Assembly: GCA_029448655.1 (NCBI GenBank)
Contig: JACCLO010000013.1
Coordinates: forward strand, 62,001 to 126,000
Direction: 5' to 3'
DNA length: 64,000 nucleotides
DNA from: Wolfiporia cocos
Lineage: Eukaryota; Basidiomycota; Agaricomycetes; Polyporales; Phaeolaceae
Shown: positions 10,926 to 21,968 of the stretch, piece by piece
How positions within the stretch are numbered: position 1 is the first letter of the stretch
Layout: each line of letters opens with the position of its first letter
The notes under the pieces: model-generated
Seen by the model: the letters and a program-made list of their open reading frames with translations, nothing else
Database searches by the model: none
What the model was told of the DNA's origin: nothing
Translations under genes and position numbers: made by a program

Positions 10926-12640
10926 ATGCCTAAAAATGTCACCAATCCTGAGAGCCTTCAGACTAGCACCCGGAAGCACAAATCCACTGAGAAGCCAGCA
11001 CAATTAGATGAAGATGCAAAACAGCACCCGACAGTGGCTGTGATAGCTATTGCACCAGCAGTGGATATTATTGATGGATTGGAGAGCTCACTTGATTCAC
11101 AGAGTGATTCTGAAGAAGACACAAGCAAAATTATCAAGCAAAAAACAGTCAAACAGGATGATGGAGTGCAGTTACACAATCTGTCTTCAGTGTATCAGCT
11201 CAAAATATTGCAGAATGATGGAGAGATCAGCATGCCAAACCATACAATTGCAAAAGAAGACTCCACCAAGGCTTTGCTTCTGATATTCTCACAGTGTACT
11301 AAGGTCAGATTTGTACAAAAGGGTGTTGATAATAAAACAATCAGTGAGGAGTAGAATGGTCATCGGTGTCCAATATGCAAGTAAGGATTTTTGCTAACCA
11401 TGAGAGTCTGGTGATTTGATTTGATTTGATTTAGGGATGATCCTGCTATTCAAAAAATTGATAAGGAGCATGCTGGATGGTTTGTAGGCAGAAACTCCAC
11501 CTGTTGCCAACACCTTGCCTTGAAACACTACTCCAAGTATAACAAGCTATGCATGGCTGAGAACATCAAGGAGAAGGATGCTGCTATCCTGGTTCAGCTG
11601 CGTGCAGCAATGGAGAAGTCCGCAGCTAGTACTGAAAAGGCTAATGCTCGGCAAATGGCAGATGGAATTGTATGAAAATTTGCCACCCCCAGTGCATTCT
11701 CACATGATGCAATCCTCAATGCTGTCGTCACACACATTGTTTGCAATGATCAGGTCTCTTCCAAATTAATGTCTGTGTTAGTGTTATCTAATTTTGCAAT
11801 AATGTACCTTAGGCACTCCTCATTGCAGATGACAAAACCTTCCGGAATTGCTTATCATGTGGCCCCAGACAGCCTCTATGGAGCTACTGAGCCGCAATTC
11901 AGTCCGAAAACAAACTCAAAGTAATTTTATTGACTACATTGAACAGCTCAGACAGAATTTCTACAGAGCTCCTGGAAATATCTCTGTCAATTGGGATCTG
12001 TGGAGTCAGGAGCACACAAGTGACCCCTATCTTGGTATGACTACACAATGGGTTGAGGTGTGCTCCAATGCATGGAAATTACGACCAGAAGTTATTGCAT
12101 TTCACAAAATTGCTGGACGATAGTGATAATCTCAGCCAAGACTTATTACAGATTGGGTGGTCATTACAGCAGAAGCATCAAGCAAGGTAAGTGCTAGCTT
12201 GTATTATTTTTAGCAGCTTTATAATCAAGGGATATAGCTGGGTCATTCAACCTCAGACAATGCCTCAAACAATAATACTGCAGCGGTGAATGTCCAAGAA
12301 CTCATGAAGATCAGAGGGCTTACTAGCTGGGGTGCAACATCACATTATTGAGGTATGATATCAACATCCTGGACCACTATCATGCCATCTAATATGTATG
12401 TCTCTGGTAGCTGCTTGGGTCATGTAGTAAACCTAGGAATTGAGGCTTTCATGGCATCTGTCACACAGGTGGCTTTGATTGAGTCAAAGCAATCTATCTG
12501 GGAGTTTGATCCAAGAGACAAAGAGAACTGAGTTGTGACAGGAGGCCTTGATGTAATTGCTATGATATGGACACTGCAGTCAAGGTAAGAGTAGCTATTC
12601 GATGTGAATATCAAAAATGATAACAGAAGATGGAAAAAAT
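10926..12640 (+). pseudogene. Decayed hAT-superfamily transposase with introns
   Basis: An open frame starts at ATG 10926 with a polar N-terminus. It runs to TAG at 11352-11354, where the family context (EE-W-NGHRCPICK) suggests a Trp codon changed TGG to TAG. An intron follows (GTAAGG.. to ..GATTTAG, about 11381-11434, with a GATTT repeat). Then comes a zinc-finger-like stretch with C and H spacing (CPIC..CCQHLALKHY). The DDE core is recognisable in pieces: NWDLWSQEHTSDPYLGMT (about 11990-12045), DNASNN (about 12250-12275) and CLGHVVNLGIEAF (about 12414-12452). In-frame stops and at least one frameshift break it. The order and motifs match hAT transposases with an RNase-H-like fold. Its own terminal repeats were not identified. 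Confidence 0.75.
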
Positions 12641-12827
12641 AGATTCAGGCATCTGGTCAGTGCAAGGCATTTTTCACAGTTGCCAGCATGATTGTGATAT
12701 CAAGGAGCCATTGGCCATACCTTTACACAATAATACATGATAGAGAAGTGCATTTACAGCTGCTTGCATAAATAATAGTAGTGATGCACATAAGAAAAAT
12801 GAATGATGTGAATTAAAATGTCTTAGG
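12641..12827. other. Short AT-rich stretch, nothing recognised
   Basis: This lies between the transposase relic and an LTR start. It holds TAGTGATGCACA near 12777, which resembles the hAT terminus TAGTGATGTGC, but no partner is visible. Confidence 0.3.
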
Positions 12828-13119
12828 TGTTACGATACTGTACAGTCAAGTATTTTTTTTCAATTGTCCCCTGTGTGGTGGGACTTAGCATATCTCAAGA
12901 CTCAGCATGCAACATTCTTATCTTCACTATATCATACTAGCCTTATGGACTTAGTGGTAGCAGTACCAAGGACACTATGACCCCGGTCTATAGTCAATGA
13001 TATATAAACCAATGTACATACTGTCCAAGCTCTTCAGCTCAAAACTGTGTCTACATACTATTGTTATCTCCAGGGTATGCTCCTCCAATACACAATAGAA
13101 TCTATATGGTGTAGGGGAC
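12828..13119 (+). mobile_element. Family C LTR, 5' part
   Basis: It starts TGTTACGATACTG and contains the family C core: ccttatggacttagtggtag, then accaaggacactatgacccc, a TATA-like gatatataaacc, and ctcttcagctc. It is interrupted by a family B LTR at 13120. The expected 3' part ending in CCGTAACA is not recognised beyond that insert. Confidence 0.55.
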
Positions 13120-13685
13120 TGTCACAGAACACCTGGTGGGGCTCTACGACTCCCTCTATAGGTTCTTGCCCACGGACAACTCGAGCTGCATCTGTGCCAT
13201 ACCCCTCTCCTGCCTCCGTGTATGTCCCTAGATACCAAGTAATTACCTGACCCATTAGATAGCACTCTGGGGCAGCGCACACTTGCGCTTGTCCACATCA
13301 CTGTCACTCCCTGTCACTAGTTACTGTAGCATTGCCAGTCTGGCACAGCCTTGTAGTTACAGTGCACAGACCACGTACTTTAGGGCAGGGATTACTGGCC
13401 AAGCTGTGCTGCATGTATATAAGGGTAGCAAGAAGAGGCTTACACCTCATCTCTTAGATTCTCGACAACTGGGCTTCAGCCCCTTACGTTCCCTCTGCCT
13501 GCGCATGACTGACCAGGGGCATCCCCGTGTCCTCTTGTCCAACTTGACTGGGAGTACGTTGGCCTAGGGGAGTTGTGACCCCATCGGCTCACCGCTGTGC
13601 CCCGTTCAGTGTGCCTGACTTGTAGGTGTTAGGGGTTCTCCCACCCTATGCAGGCTGGTTCCACAGACATGGTACGTCTGTGTCA
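13120..13685 (+). mobile_element. Family B solo LTR
   Basis: TGTCACAGAACACC..GTCTGTGTCA with perfect 5 bp duplication GGGAC (13115-13119 and 13686-13690); 566 bp. It includes a tgtatataaggg TATA-like site (about 13414) followed by cacctcatctc. It is inserted in a family C LTR fragment. Confidence 0.85.
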
Positions 13686-13785
13686 GGGACCCCAGTCAAG
13701 CACACAGATATGGAGTTAAGAGGGATGAGGCCCATCATTGAGATTGCAAAGTCTGAGGTGGTAAAGCCTCAGACAGTAGCCTAAT

Positions 13786-14202
13786 TGTCACAGTTGTATT
13801 TTCTGTTAAATATCGCTCTGCTTTATGTTGCGTGCACCTGATGTATCGTCACTGTAGATAAGATAAGGGGCAGTTGCTAGATACTCAGGTCAGGTGGTAT
13901 GTTACATAGCGTTAGCATTACCTGTTACTAGCGTTACAGTGGTTATGCACGGACTCGCTCTTTAGGATAGACATGCTCGCTGCACATGTACATACTTATA
14001 GTATGAGCTGAGGCCTTACAGCCTCAGTTCTGTTATTCTCGATGTTGGGGTGGTCCCCCCTCTCTTATCTCTGTGTGCGCCTGTGCCGGCACTCTACTCT
14101 TTAGACTTGCTAGTCTATGGTGCTTGGACTGCAAGTTATGCCTTGGAGGCAGTGTATTAGGGTTCCCTGCTCTGTGGGTGGCACAGTATGCAGACTGTGT
14201 CA
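13786..14202 (+). mobile_element. Family B solo LTR
   Basis: TGTCACAGTTGT..CAGACTGTGTCA with perfect 5 bp duplication CTAAT (13781-13785 and 14203-14207); 417 bp. Landmarks are tttaggatag and gaggccttacagcctcag (a hairpin), followed by ttattctcgatg. Confidence 0.85.
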
Positions 14203-14817
14203 CTAATATACATGTGTCACAATACTAGGAATATACCTGCCCTGAAGGGGCACTAGCGTAACTATCAGCAACCACAGTATCATAGCGACTAAGCTACATT
14301 AGTAATCGGACTGTACAGTGGGGGGCTACGTGTAGCTACAAGTTCATGGCACACCAGTCATGTGATCATAAGTACCAAAAGTACCTGTGTTCAACCCCTG
14401 CTGGGGGAACATCAAACCGTCACAGAATAAACTGTGACACTACCTAAGGGCAGCTATCTAATCTAAGAGACCATGTGACCAAGTAATTGCCCATGTCGCA
14501 GATAAAATCTGTAACACATCCCTAGGGGGCCACTTTGAGGTGCTATCACGGCAGGTACTCTGTGTCACAATACTAACATGTGCAGCCATTTATGACACAT
14601 TTACACAGCCCTACATGAGGTTCCCATTGAATATTCCAGGGGAACACCACAAAATCATGGAAATTCACTGTAGAATAACCTTCACTATTATTGAGGAAGG
14701 GCTTAAATATAATGTCTCTGCCATATGAATGAATCTTGATGCAATATTGGTCACATCAAACCATAAATACCATACTTCAACTCTGTGATTGGCAAGTGAA
14801 TCATCGGAGGTTATCCA
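14203..14817. other. LTR debris with a tRNA-like 3' half
   Basis: The sequence contains family B-type ends (tgtcacaata near 14215, ctgtgtca near 14560). It also has a stretch resembling a tRNA T-arm (gtgttcaacccctgctggggg, about 14391-14411), which other family B LTRs carry at the same relative place. Clean boundaries are lacking. No gene is seen. Confidence 0.4.
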
Positions 14818-14822
14818 ATGGC

Positions 14823-15529
14823 TGTTACGGTTATTTTGATTTTTCGAATATCGACAGAACTCACCACTAGGCGAATACGATACAGGGACTTGTTGCGCAA
14901 CCAACTCCCCTGGCCACTCGTGATCTTACTGGGCGCATCCCCAGTTGTACTAGTCTGTAGGGCTCGTTTCATCTTTGGCAGATCCAACCCTGCCACCGTT
15001 TCACGTTCATCGTTTATTAGCTGATAGATGGCGTTCAACCGCCATCATCCCTATCCATCGTCTCAGATATATCACTCCATACTTATCAAACGTTTGGGAC
15101 TATAGCGTAGATAGTATCGGTGGCATCTGGGACAGACTTGACCCCTGAAACCTAGCGTAGTATAAAACGCATGTATTTACCGTCGAGGCTCTTCAGCTCG
15201 ACCTTGTTGTACAAACAAGAAGTCTTATACTCGTTCTCAAACATAGGAAACTACGCTCAGTATTTCTCACTCGAGCAACCGAACGACTAAGTCCTCGAAG
15301 TGCACACTGACTCCTAGGACTTAGGCGAGTCTTATATTCTATTCGACTCGTACCTGAACAGATTATATCCTCTAACGCGTATTGGATATTAACCGATCTC
15401 CTAAGGACTTCACTTAGGACCCGAAGGCATCTAACGAGTATTTGCCTTGCACACGGCGACGTGCCTACGTGCAGCAGAACGATCTATATTCGCGGTTCGA
15501 ATATACGAACGGGTATTCGACCCGTAACA
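14823..15529 (+). mobile_element. Family A solo LTR, best preserved copy
   Basis: Perfect terminal inverted octamers TGTTACGG..CCGTAACA, flanked by perfect 5 bp duplication ATGGC (14818-14822 and 15530-15534); 707 bp. A TATA box (tataaaacgc, about 15160) is followed by ctcttcagctcgaccttg and a polyadenylation-like region. This copy keeps many CpG sites that are TpG or CpA in the copies at 44532 and 59209, so it looks youngest. Confidence 0.9.
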
Positions 15530-15580
15530 ATGGCACCATTGTTCTTTGCTGAGTAATGAGAAGTGACTGAAGTGGGTATG

Positions 15581-16322
15581 TGACACACACTATTTCTCAG
15601 ACTAGAGCCTGGGGCAATGTGACCCGCAAAAGGGTGCATTGCAATCTGGGATAGATGAGGCGTAAATGGCCAAGACAAGTCTGAGGTGCTACCTCAACTG
15701 TTGGCCCATTATATGTGTTTCTAAGGTATGTACATGTTTGTGCTATGGGTCGGTAATGGCATCAGTGTGGGAGCAGCTGTATCTGCTACAAGTTAGCTGG
15801 CCATGGCAACGTAGCAGGGATGTGTGGCTGGTAATGGCAGTGGTATTGGCCCATGATTGGTGGTTCTTAGCAATCAGGGGACCTGGTCAGTAATGGCATT
15901 GGGTGATGTATGGCAATTGGTGGTTCCTGTTGATTGGTGACATAGTGGCTTAGCCCTCGACCAGTGGTTCTTGTTGGTTGGGGCGGGTTAGTAAGTCTAA
16001 GGCCCATAATGGCCAGGTCAGTAGTCCATGCCTGTAATGGCAAGTGTTCATTGGAGAAGAGGGGCAGGCCCACAGGCGACACAGGTCAGGTGACATGGGG
16101 AGATGGGACTTGGGATTAGGTTCTAGGTGTGGCTGGTGATGCTTGTGCGTTTGAGTAGCTAGCATCTTGGTGATTTATGGCAGTGGGCTTCTACTAGCTA
16201 TGGCATTGGGTTCCAGCTTTGGGGATGCTTTTAGAGGTGCTCTGGTGCTGTTGTGATCTGGTTTAGCGTGAGCAGGGTTGGAATTGGATTATGTCTAAAG
16301 GCATTTAAATCGGCCTGTGACA
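15581..16322 (-). mobile_element. Family D solo LTR
   Basis: TGACACACACTA..CGGCCTGTGACA on the plus strand; 742 bp. Flanks GTATG (15576-15580) and GTATA (16323-16327) match at 4 of 5. It has repeated ggtaatggc and ttggtggttc words and the block ggccaagacaagtctgagg. Non-coding. Confidence 0.8.
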
Positions 16323-17214
16323 GTATAATGCATCAATGAGGTACAAAATGGAAGATACTCTGCATAGGTACTGATATAAAATACTACCTATGAGTATGGG
16401 CCCCATCCCTGGCCATTATAAGCCATTTATACTCCCAAAGCTGTCAGCCACAAAACCATTGCAATGCTATGTCTGTAAAGAGTGGCAGATATTTCCTGAT
16501 ATAGGATGAGTTACATAATAATCAGGGATCCAGATGGAAGCTGAGAATCATGGCTCTCAAATGAGGCCCTAATGGTCTGGTGTGGAGTAGGGATATGGAC
16601 CAGGGAATGAAAGTGTTGCAAACATTGCAATGGTTTTCGGGGTGACTGTACATGCTTGGACTCTCTGCTGATAGGTTTGGATATTTTCTGCTAGTTGCAA
16701 ACAAGGCATGCAAGGGGATTCTGGGATGGATTCTGATGGACTTCGATATTTCCTGATACAGTGCAAAACCTGCATCTAAAAGTGTAGCATATGTTACAGT
16801 AGCTTCCAATAGTTTTTGCAGCTCAGAAAATGAACTTCAACATTGATTGATACATTCTGATTAAATGGAGAGCAAAGACCTCTAGGTATGAGTATAATTT
16901 GATAATTTTGGGTAGGTGGAATTTCTCGGCCAAGGCCCCCAGGTATTTCGCAGTAGCTCCCAGTATGCTGGAAAAAACTTAGGTATACTGAGACATGAAT
17001 GCTACATATCAAATTCTACTCTGATAGCTTTGGGTATCGTACAGTAGCTACTGCTAGGTTTCCGGGTGCTTAAAATCATAGCCAAATCTATTAACCATTC
17101 AGTTTTGTATTAGATCATACCTAGTATCTTTTGATAGGCCATGATAGGGGTTTTCTCACTGAGTGTCAAGGCCGTCAGCGGCATGTCAAGGCCATCAGCA
17201 CCAGTCGGAGTCAA
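16323..17214. other. AT-rich intergenic sequence, no gene recognised
   Basis: This holds loosely repeated phrases such as gatattt(c/t)ctg with variations, and short open frames on the minus strand that show no domain features. No repeat boundary could be set. The last bases (gtcaA before 17215) form the left target of the Helitron array. Confidence 0.35.
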
Positions 17215-18007
17215 TCTATAAAGTAAAGGGAGCTCGCGTGGGAGGCGTCGCGTGTCGCTAGCGTGCAGCTAGCGTGCAGCTAGTGTGGACGCCACGTTTG
17301 CCGCGTGGCGTCCATGGGCGTCATTCCTGCTCCCATTAGATAGGGCGCCTGGCGCCGGTGAATTCCCACGCCCAGCGCCTGCAAGGTGCGCGCGCTGCTA
17401 GCTCGCGTTTTGCGCGCTGTTCCTGCCCCGCACCACGGGGATTCGTGCCCCATGCCATGGGGATTCGTGCCCCATGCCACGGGGATTCGTGCCCCATGCC
17501 ACGGGGATTCGTGCCCCACACCACGGGGATTCATGGCCCATTCCATGGGGGTTTGTGGCCCATGCCACAGGGATTTGTGTCCTGTGGCATGGGGATTTTG
17601 TAATGTAAATACCCCACACCACAGGGATTTGTACCCCGTACCACGGGGATTTGTGCCCTACACCACGGGGATTTTTGGCCCATGCCATGGGGGTTTGTGC
17701 CCCATGCCACGGGGATTCGTGCCCCATGCCACAGGGATTTGTGTCCTGTGGCATGGGGATTTTGTAATATAAATACTCCACACCACAGGGGTCTGTACCC
17801 TGTGCCACAGGTATTTGCACCCCAGTGCCACAAGGGTGAATTCCCACACCCAGAGCCTGCAAGGCATGTGTGCCAGTTACAGATTCTACAAGCAAAGCGA
17901 CAACGATACCGAGCATCAGCGAGGTGGAGGAGTGGCTGAGCAGGCAGAGACTAAAATATATTCTTAAGACATAACATTTGTGGCGAAGCCACAGGTAATT
18001 AAGCTAG
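17215..18007 (+). mobile_element. Non-autonomous Helitron-like unit 1
   Basis: It begins TC (TCTATAAAGTAAAGG) directly after an A. It ends in the hairpin TGTGGCGAAGCCACA (17979-17993), then ten bases, then CTAG (18004-18007) and a T. That is the Helitron 3' signature: hairpin, short spacer, CTRR, target T. It shares a 5' GC-rich block (gggcgcctggcgccggtgaa) and a 3' block (gcatcagcgagg..gtggctgagc) with the following units. The middle is a 22 bp minisatellite. No Rep/helicase is encoded, so movement would need a partner elsewhere. Confidence 0.7.
17433..17833 (+). repeat. 22 bp minisatellite inside Helitron unit 1
   Basis: About 17 copies of a 22 bp unit of the form ccacggggattcgtgccccatg, with variation at CpG sites. 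The array is broken twice by a ttttgtaat(g/a)taaata spacer. Because 22 is not a multiple of three, open frames drift through all phases. The apparent proteins (HGDSCPMPWGF-like) are artefacts. Confidence 0.85.
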
Positions 18008-18193
18008 TCTATAAGTAACGGGGGCTCACGTGGGAGCGGTCGCGTGGAGCGCACCTGGCGTCCACGTTTGCCGCGTGGCATCCATGGGCGTCATTCCTTC
18101 TCCCATTACATAGGGCGCCTGGCGCCGGTGAATTCCCACGACCAGCGCCTGCAAGGCGCGCTGCTAGCTCGCGTTTTGCGCGCTGTTCCTGCA

Positions 18194-19342
18194 CCACGGG
18201 GATTCGTGCCATGGGGATTCATACCCTACACCACGGGGATTCGTGCCCCACACCATGGGGATTCGTGGCCCATTCCATGGGGGTTTGTGGCCCATGCCAC
18301 AGGGATTTGTGTCCTGTGGCATGGGGATTTTGTAATGTAAATACCCCACACCACGGGGATTCGTACCCTGTGCCACAGGGATTTGCACCCCAATTCCACA
18401 GGGATCTGTGCCACGTGCAATGGGGATTTGTGCCCTGTGCCACGGGGATTTTTGTAATGTAATGACACAGAAACCATCCGTGCCACCCGTCCTAACGGGG
18501 AACCCCCACATCCGCCCTATCCTATCTCCAATAGCCCCCCACCCTCCATAGGCGGAGAACAAGAAGGCACCTCTATTGAGAGGTCCTGCCGTATTGCCTG
18601 AGGTACCGACCCATGAGTGTATCGGTACGCCCCCAGACTAGCAAGTAATAGAGAAGAGACAAGATGGATGCAATGAATAGGAGCCCCCACGCCCAGGTAG
18701 GACGCAGCAGGCTTTGTCGTCAAGGACCCTGCACGCGAGGACAGACAGCAGAGGGATAATAAAGAGGTGACCAGGGGACACGCCCCCTAGGCCAAAATCT
18801 TAAGTCTGAGGAGTAGCCTCAGACGTCGCCAGTATATATACATGTAGGAGACCTCTAGCTAAAGACCTTTTGTCTACCCTAAAGTGACGGTCTGTGCGCA
18901 TCAGGATCATGTGCCTACAGTAACAACTAAGTGACAGTCAGATGACGAGGTAACTACCCGTGACTCTAGATATAACAACGTGACCTGTAAAGATAACGAG
19001 ATAAGATGAAGACTTATCTACCTATGCACGTGATACCTCCAGCGTCGGTCTAACAAGCCTAAAAATCGGAATAAAAAGCGCAAAAATAAGGGAAAAATCA
19101 CAAATTATTTCTTGTGACATGTAAATACCCTACACCATGGGGATTTGTGGCCCATGCCACAGGGATTTGTGCTCTGTGCCATGGAGATTTGTGCCCTGTG
19201 CCATGGGGATTTGTGTTCTGTGGCACGGGGATTTTGTAATGTAAATACCCCACACCATGGGGATTTGTGCCCCACACCACAGGTATCTGTGCCCTGTGCC
19301 ATGTGGATTTATGCCTCATGCCACGGGGATTTTTGTAACATA
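18194..19342 (+). repeat. 22 bp minisatellite of Helitron unit 2, interrupted by an LTR
   Basis: The same 22 bp unit as at 17433 occurs in two blocks, 18194-18462 and 19120-19342. The two parts join cleanly at the TGTAA duplication once the LTR between them is removed. Roughly 20 copies in all, less regular than in unit 1. Confidence 0.8.
18463..19119 (-). mobile_element. Family B solo LTR inside the Helitron minisatellite
   Basis: TGACACAGAAACC..TTCTTGTGACA on the plus strand, flanked by perfect 5 bp duplication TGTAA (18458-18462 and 19120-19124); 657 bp. Landmarks are agtctgaggagtagcctcagac (a hairpin), tatatatacatg, and ctaccctaaag followed by ggtctgtgcgc. Confidence 0.9.
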
Positions 19343-19652
19343 AATGGCCTGTGCTGTAGATGCCTGCCAAATGATTGCAAAACATTTTGACACCACATTA
19401 CACAGTATTTCAAGTGAAGCGACGATGAGACCGAGGATCAGCGAGGTGTCAGAAGTGGCTGAGCAGGCAGACACAAGACAAAAGAGGGAGGTTGGGGAAG
19501 CCATGGGTAATGCACAGGAAATTCATGAGAGATCCACAGGTAACTTCAAGATAAAACCCCGATTATCTAAAACAAGCACACATATATTAAAATAATATAT
19601 TAAAGTAGAAAAAGCAGTGTGACCGTGGCGAAGCCACGGGTAATTAACCTAG

Positions 19653-20085
19653 TCTAAGTACTAAAGGGCCGTGGAAGAAAACCATGTGGTTCTCGCGTGG
19701 CAACCATGCGTTCATTGGCCCGTAGGGCACGCGCCACCACCCCCGTGCCATTTCCCACGGTCGGCGCCTACAACGCGCGCGCGGCGTTCAAGTCAAGTCC
19801 TTTCGCCACGGGGATGTTGTAACGTAAATGGCCTATACTGTAGATACCTGCTAGAAAATTTAAGAGTAACCGGGAGGTTTATGAGGCACCACAAGCGAAG
19901 CGACGACGACACCGAGCATCAGCGAGGTGTCGGAAGTGGCTGAGCGAGGTGCAGCAGGGTGATCACACACCCTGGGGGTTGGGTGGACTCACATTGCCAT
20001 ACAATATGTTTTTCCCTTATTCTATAAGTTATCATACTTAAGTGACAATTGACATCTGTGGCAAAGCCGCGGGTAATTAAACTCG
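19653..20085 (+). mobile_element. Non-autonomous Helitron-like unit 3, short
   Basis: It starts TCTAAGTACTAAAGG right after the CTAG of unit 2. It ends with hairpin CTGTGGCAAAGCCGCGG and ..TAATTAAACTCG (a degenerate CTAG) followed by T. It retains the shared 3' block (aagcgacgacgacaccgagc, then agtggctgagc) and a single minisatellite-like ccacggggatgttgtaacg. The array is three head-to-tail units in which each 3' end is directly the next 5' end. Confidence 0.65.
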
Positions 20086-20435
20086 TCTAATCTACAGTCA
20101 CTGGATGTCACTGGATTTGGTAGGTACCGGCACTGAACTCTGCGACATCTTCTGAACCGAGCTTGTCCTTCCCAACAGGCATTGCCACTCCCCACAAGTA
20201 GCTTGATGTCCTGTAACAGGCTTGATCTCTACTGCATAGTTTCTCGGTAGTTCCCGCCGTGGCGATGTAGCAGCTTGTGCTGGCGGCTCAGTGACTCTTC
20301 GTCGACCCAACGGCAGCAACGCTGCCCTCATATTACTGTAATATTGCCAGGTTCCTACTTCCAGATAAACTGGGTCTGCCTGCTTCGCTCCGCATTTCCT
20401 TGTCTGGTCCATTCTCGTCTATCTATTGTCAAATT
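20086..20435. other. Spacer upstream of the seven-helix gene
   Basis: No gene or repeat boundary is recognised. The sequence is of average composition and probably contains the promoter of the gene starting at 20436. No clear TATA box is visible. Confidence 0.35.
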
Positions 20436-21968
20436 ATGTTGCGGACGGTAGCTACCACTACAACAATATCTGATCAGGGGTGGACGACTAGTCAATCTCA
20501 ACAAAGCCTTGCTAATTCTTATGCTGGGAGGGCTGGCGCAGATTATGTGTCCATTGGCATGGCAGGTGCGTGCATCATGTTATAGCAACCATAAACACTC
20601 CTGGGAATGATTGTTTTGCATACAGCACTTCTATGCTACGATTATCTACTGACCTCCGGGCGAGAGGTTAACGTAATGTGGCGTGATAGCAATGCTTTAC
20701 CTGTTCTTTTTATTGCCAATCGTTGTGTTATGGTAGCGATGGCTGTCTTGAATTTTTGTTCTCTTGGAGAATATACCTATGACATTGTACGTATAGCAAG
20801 TATGTCCGCTATTGATTGAGCTGACATACTCTGTGAGCAGAAGTAATATCATTGTCTGCAACTGGTGACTCCGTTGCTCAAATTTGCTTGATTTACCACA
20901 GGAAAGTAATAATTATACTCAATTCCTGCGCAGTAATTGCTCCCATTATATTATGGGCGGGTATGTCCTGATTGTTGGCCCTTTTGCATGTGAACTTAGT
21001 GCCGCGCACAGCATTCTCGACGCTAAGAGTGTATGCGGCATGCAGTCGTCAGCGGTTTTTACCGATAACAATAATGGTTCTTGGGGTAGCGTGCTTTGCT
21101 TGCTGTATGGTAAGACAACCTCATTCATGTGTTGCACTCTGAGCCTGCTGATATTTGTGCGTTAGGCAATCTACTCTACGGCGGAGTCTGTGGCTAGCAT
21201 GGAGGGTACCTTGGCTAAGACCTTGAACTCTCCGACCTCTGTACAGCTTGCGTGCGTCGTTTTTATGCGAACGAGATAATCTCAACTGATCTCTGAGGGA
21301 CAGATGTGAGCACGTCCATGTGTCAACAGATTAGTAATAGTTCGTCATACTGATGAAATGGCAGCTAGCTTTCTTGAGGTAGTCAGCCCAATGCTGTCAG
21401 AAATTATTGTCGTCATGACGATTTCGAGGAGGATTCCCGCATTGGGAAACAGCTTAGATCGTCCATACACAGTGATACTAATTGGCAAAGGACGCTGCTT
21501 GTGATCAATCTCAGCAACATAGTCATAGTTGTGGTGCAGGAATGCGCTAATTCCTTTGATGTGCTGGATTAACATCTAATTTGTTGCTTTTTACGCAGAT
21601 GAAGCTCCAGATTTCGTGCATATACAATGCGTAAGTCCCGATGGAATCTGGCTTCAGCAGTAATAGAGACATCTCTCAGATTGCTGCCCATACTCATGTC
21701 CCATATCATGCTCGACCTACGCGAATGCTGCCTCGACTGCGATGACCCATCGGGATTTGCCAGGACTATAACGGATACTTCTCTTCACTTCCAATCTCAA
21801 CCTCTAACACCCACTGATGGAGTCGCAGAAGTGTCAGATGATGCGCAGATGTCCCTTCGCCGACTGTCGGGAACAGGTACTGAAGACGAACATCACACAG
21901 CGGATGACTTGGAAGAACGGACTGAAGGTCTAGGATATGGCAGCGACCAGGAGCATCATGAAGCCTGA
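20436..21968 (+). CDS. DUF6533-like seven-helix membrane protein, gene or recent relic
   Basis: Exon 1 (20436-20565) codes a Thr/Ser/Gln-rich leader. A 60 bp intron follows, then exon 2 from 20626 codes YDYLLTSGREVNVMW plus NRCVMVAMAVLNFCSLGEY, the hallmark of the DUF6533 N-terminal domain of Agaricomycete seven-helix proteins. A later exon ends at 20960 (..APIILWA), a 39 bp intron follows, and 21000-21109 codes STLRVYAACSRQRFLPITI and a helix. Further helices lie at about 21370-21560. The last exon (to TGA 21966-21968) has ILMSHIMLDLRE, the family's C-terminal signature, then an acidic Ser-rich tail. Junctions near 20787-20830, 21240-21370 and 21450-21610 could not be joined in one phase. 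The gene may be decayed, or I may have missed small introns. Function is unknown for the family. Confidence 0.6.

Larger units (their letters stand above)
18008..19652 (+). mobile_element. Non-autonomous Helitron-like unit 2, split by an LTR
   Basis: It starts TCTATAAGTAACGG immediately after the CTAG of unit 1. It ends with the hairpin CCGTGGCGAAGCCACGG (19623-19639), a spacer and CCTAG (ends 19652). It has the same 5' and 3' blocks as unit 1 and carries its own 22 bp minisatellite. A family B LTR (18463-19119) sits within the minisatellite. Without it the unit is about 980 bp. Confidence 0.7.

Noticed and set aside
14215..14567. An LTR or hAT element bounded by tgtcacaatacta repeats
   Set aside because: The direct repeat is present, but neither 5 bp nor 8 bp duplications fit consistent TG..CA or hAT ends.
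17386..18562. Long Cys/His/Pro-rich open frames (up to 172 codons) on both strands
   Set aside because: They are translations of the 22 bp minisatellite in shifting frames and have no start or splice context.
17433..19342. CRISPR-like regular repeats
   Set aside because: The 22 bp units abut with no unique spacers, vary internally and sit inside Helitron units of a eukaryotic genome. It is a minisatellite.
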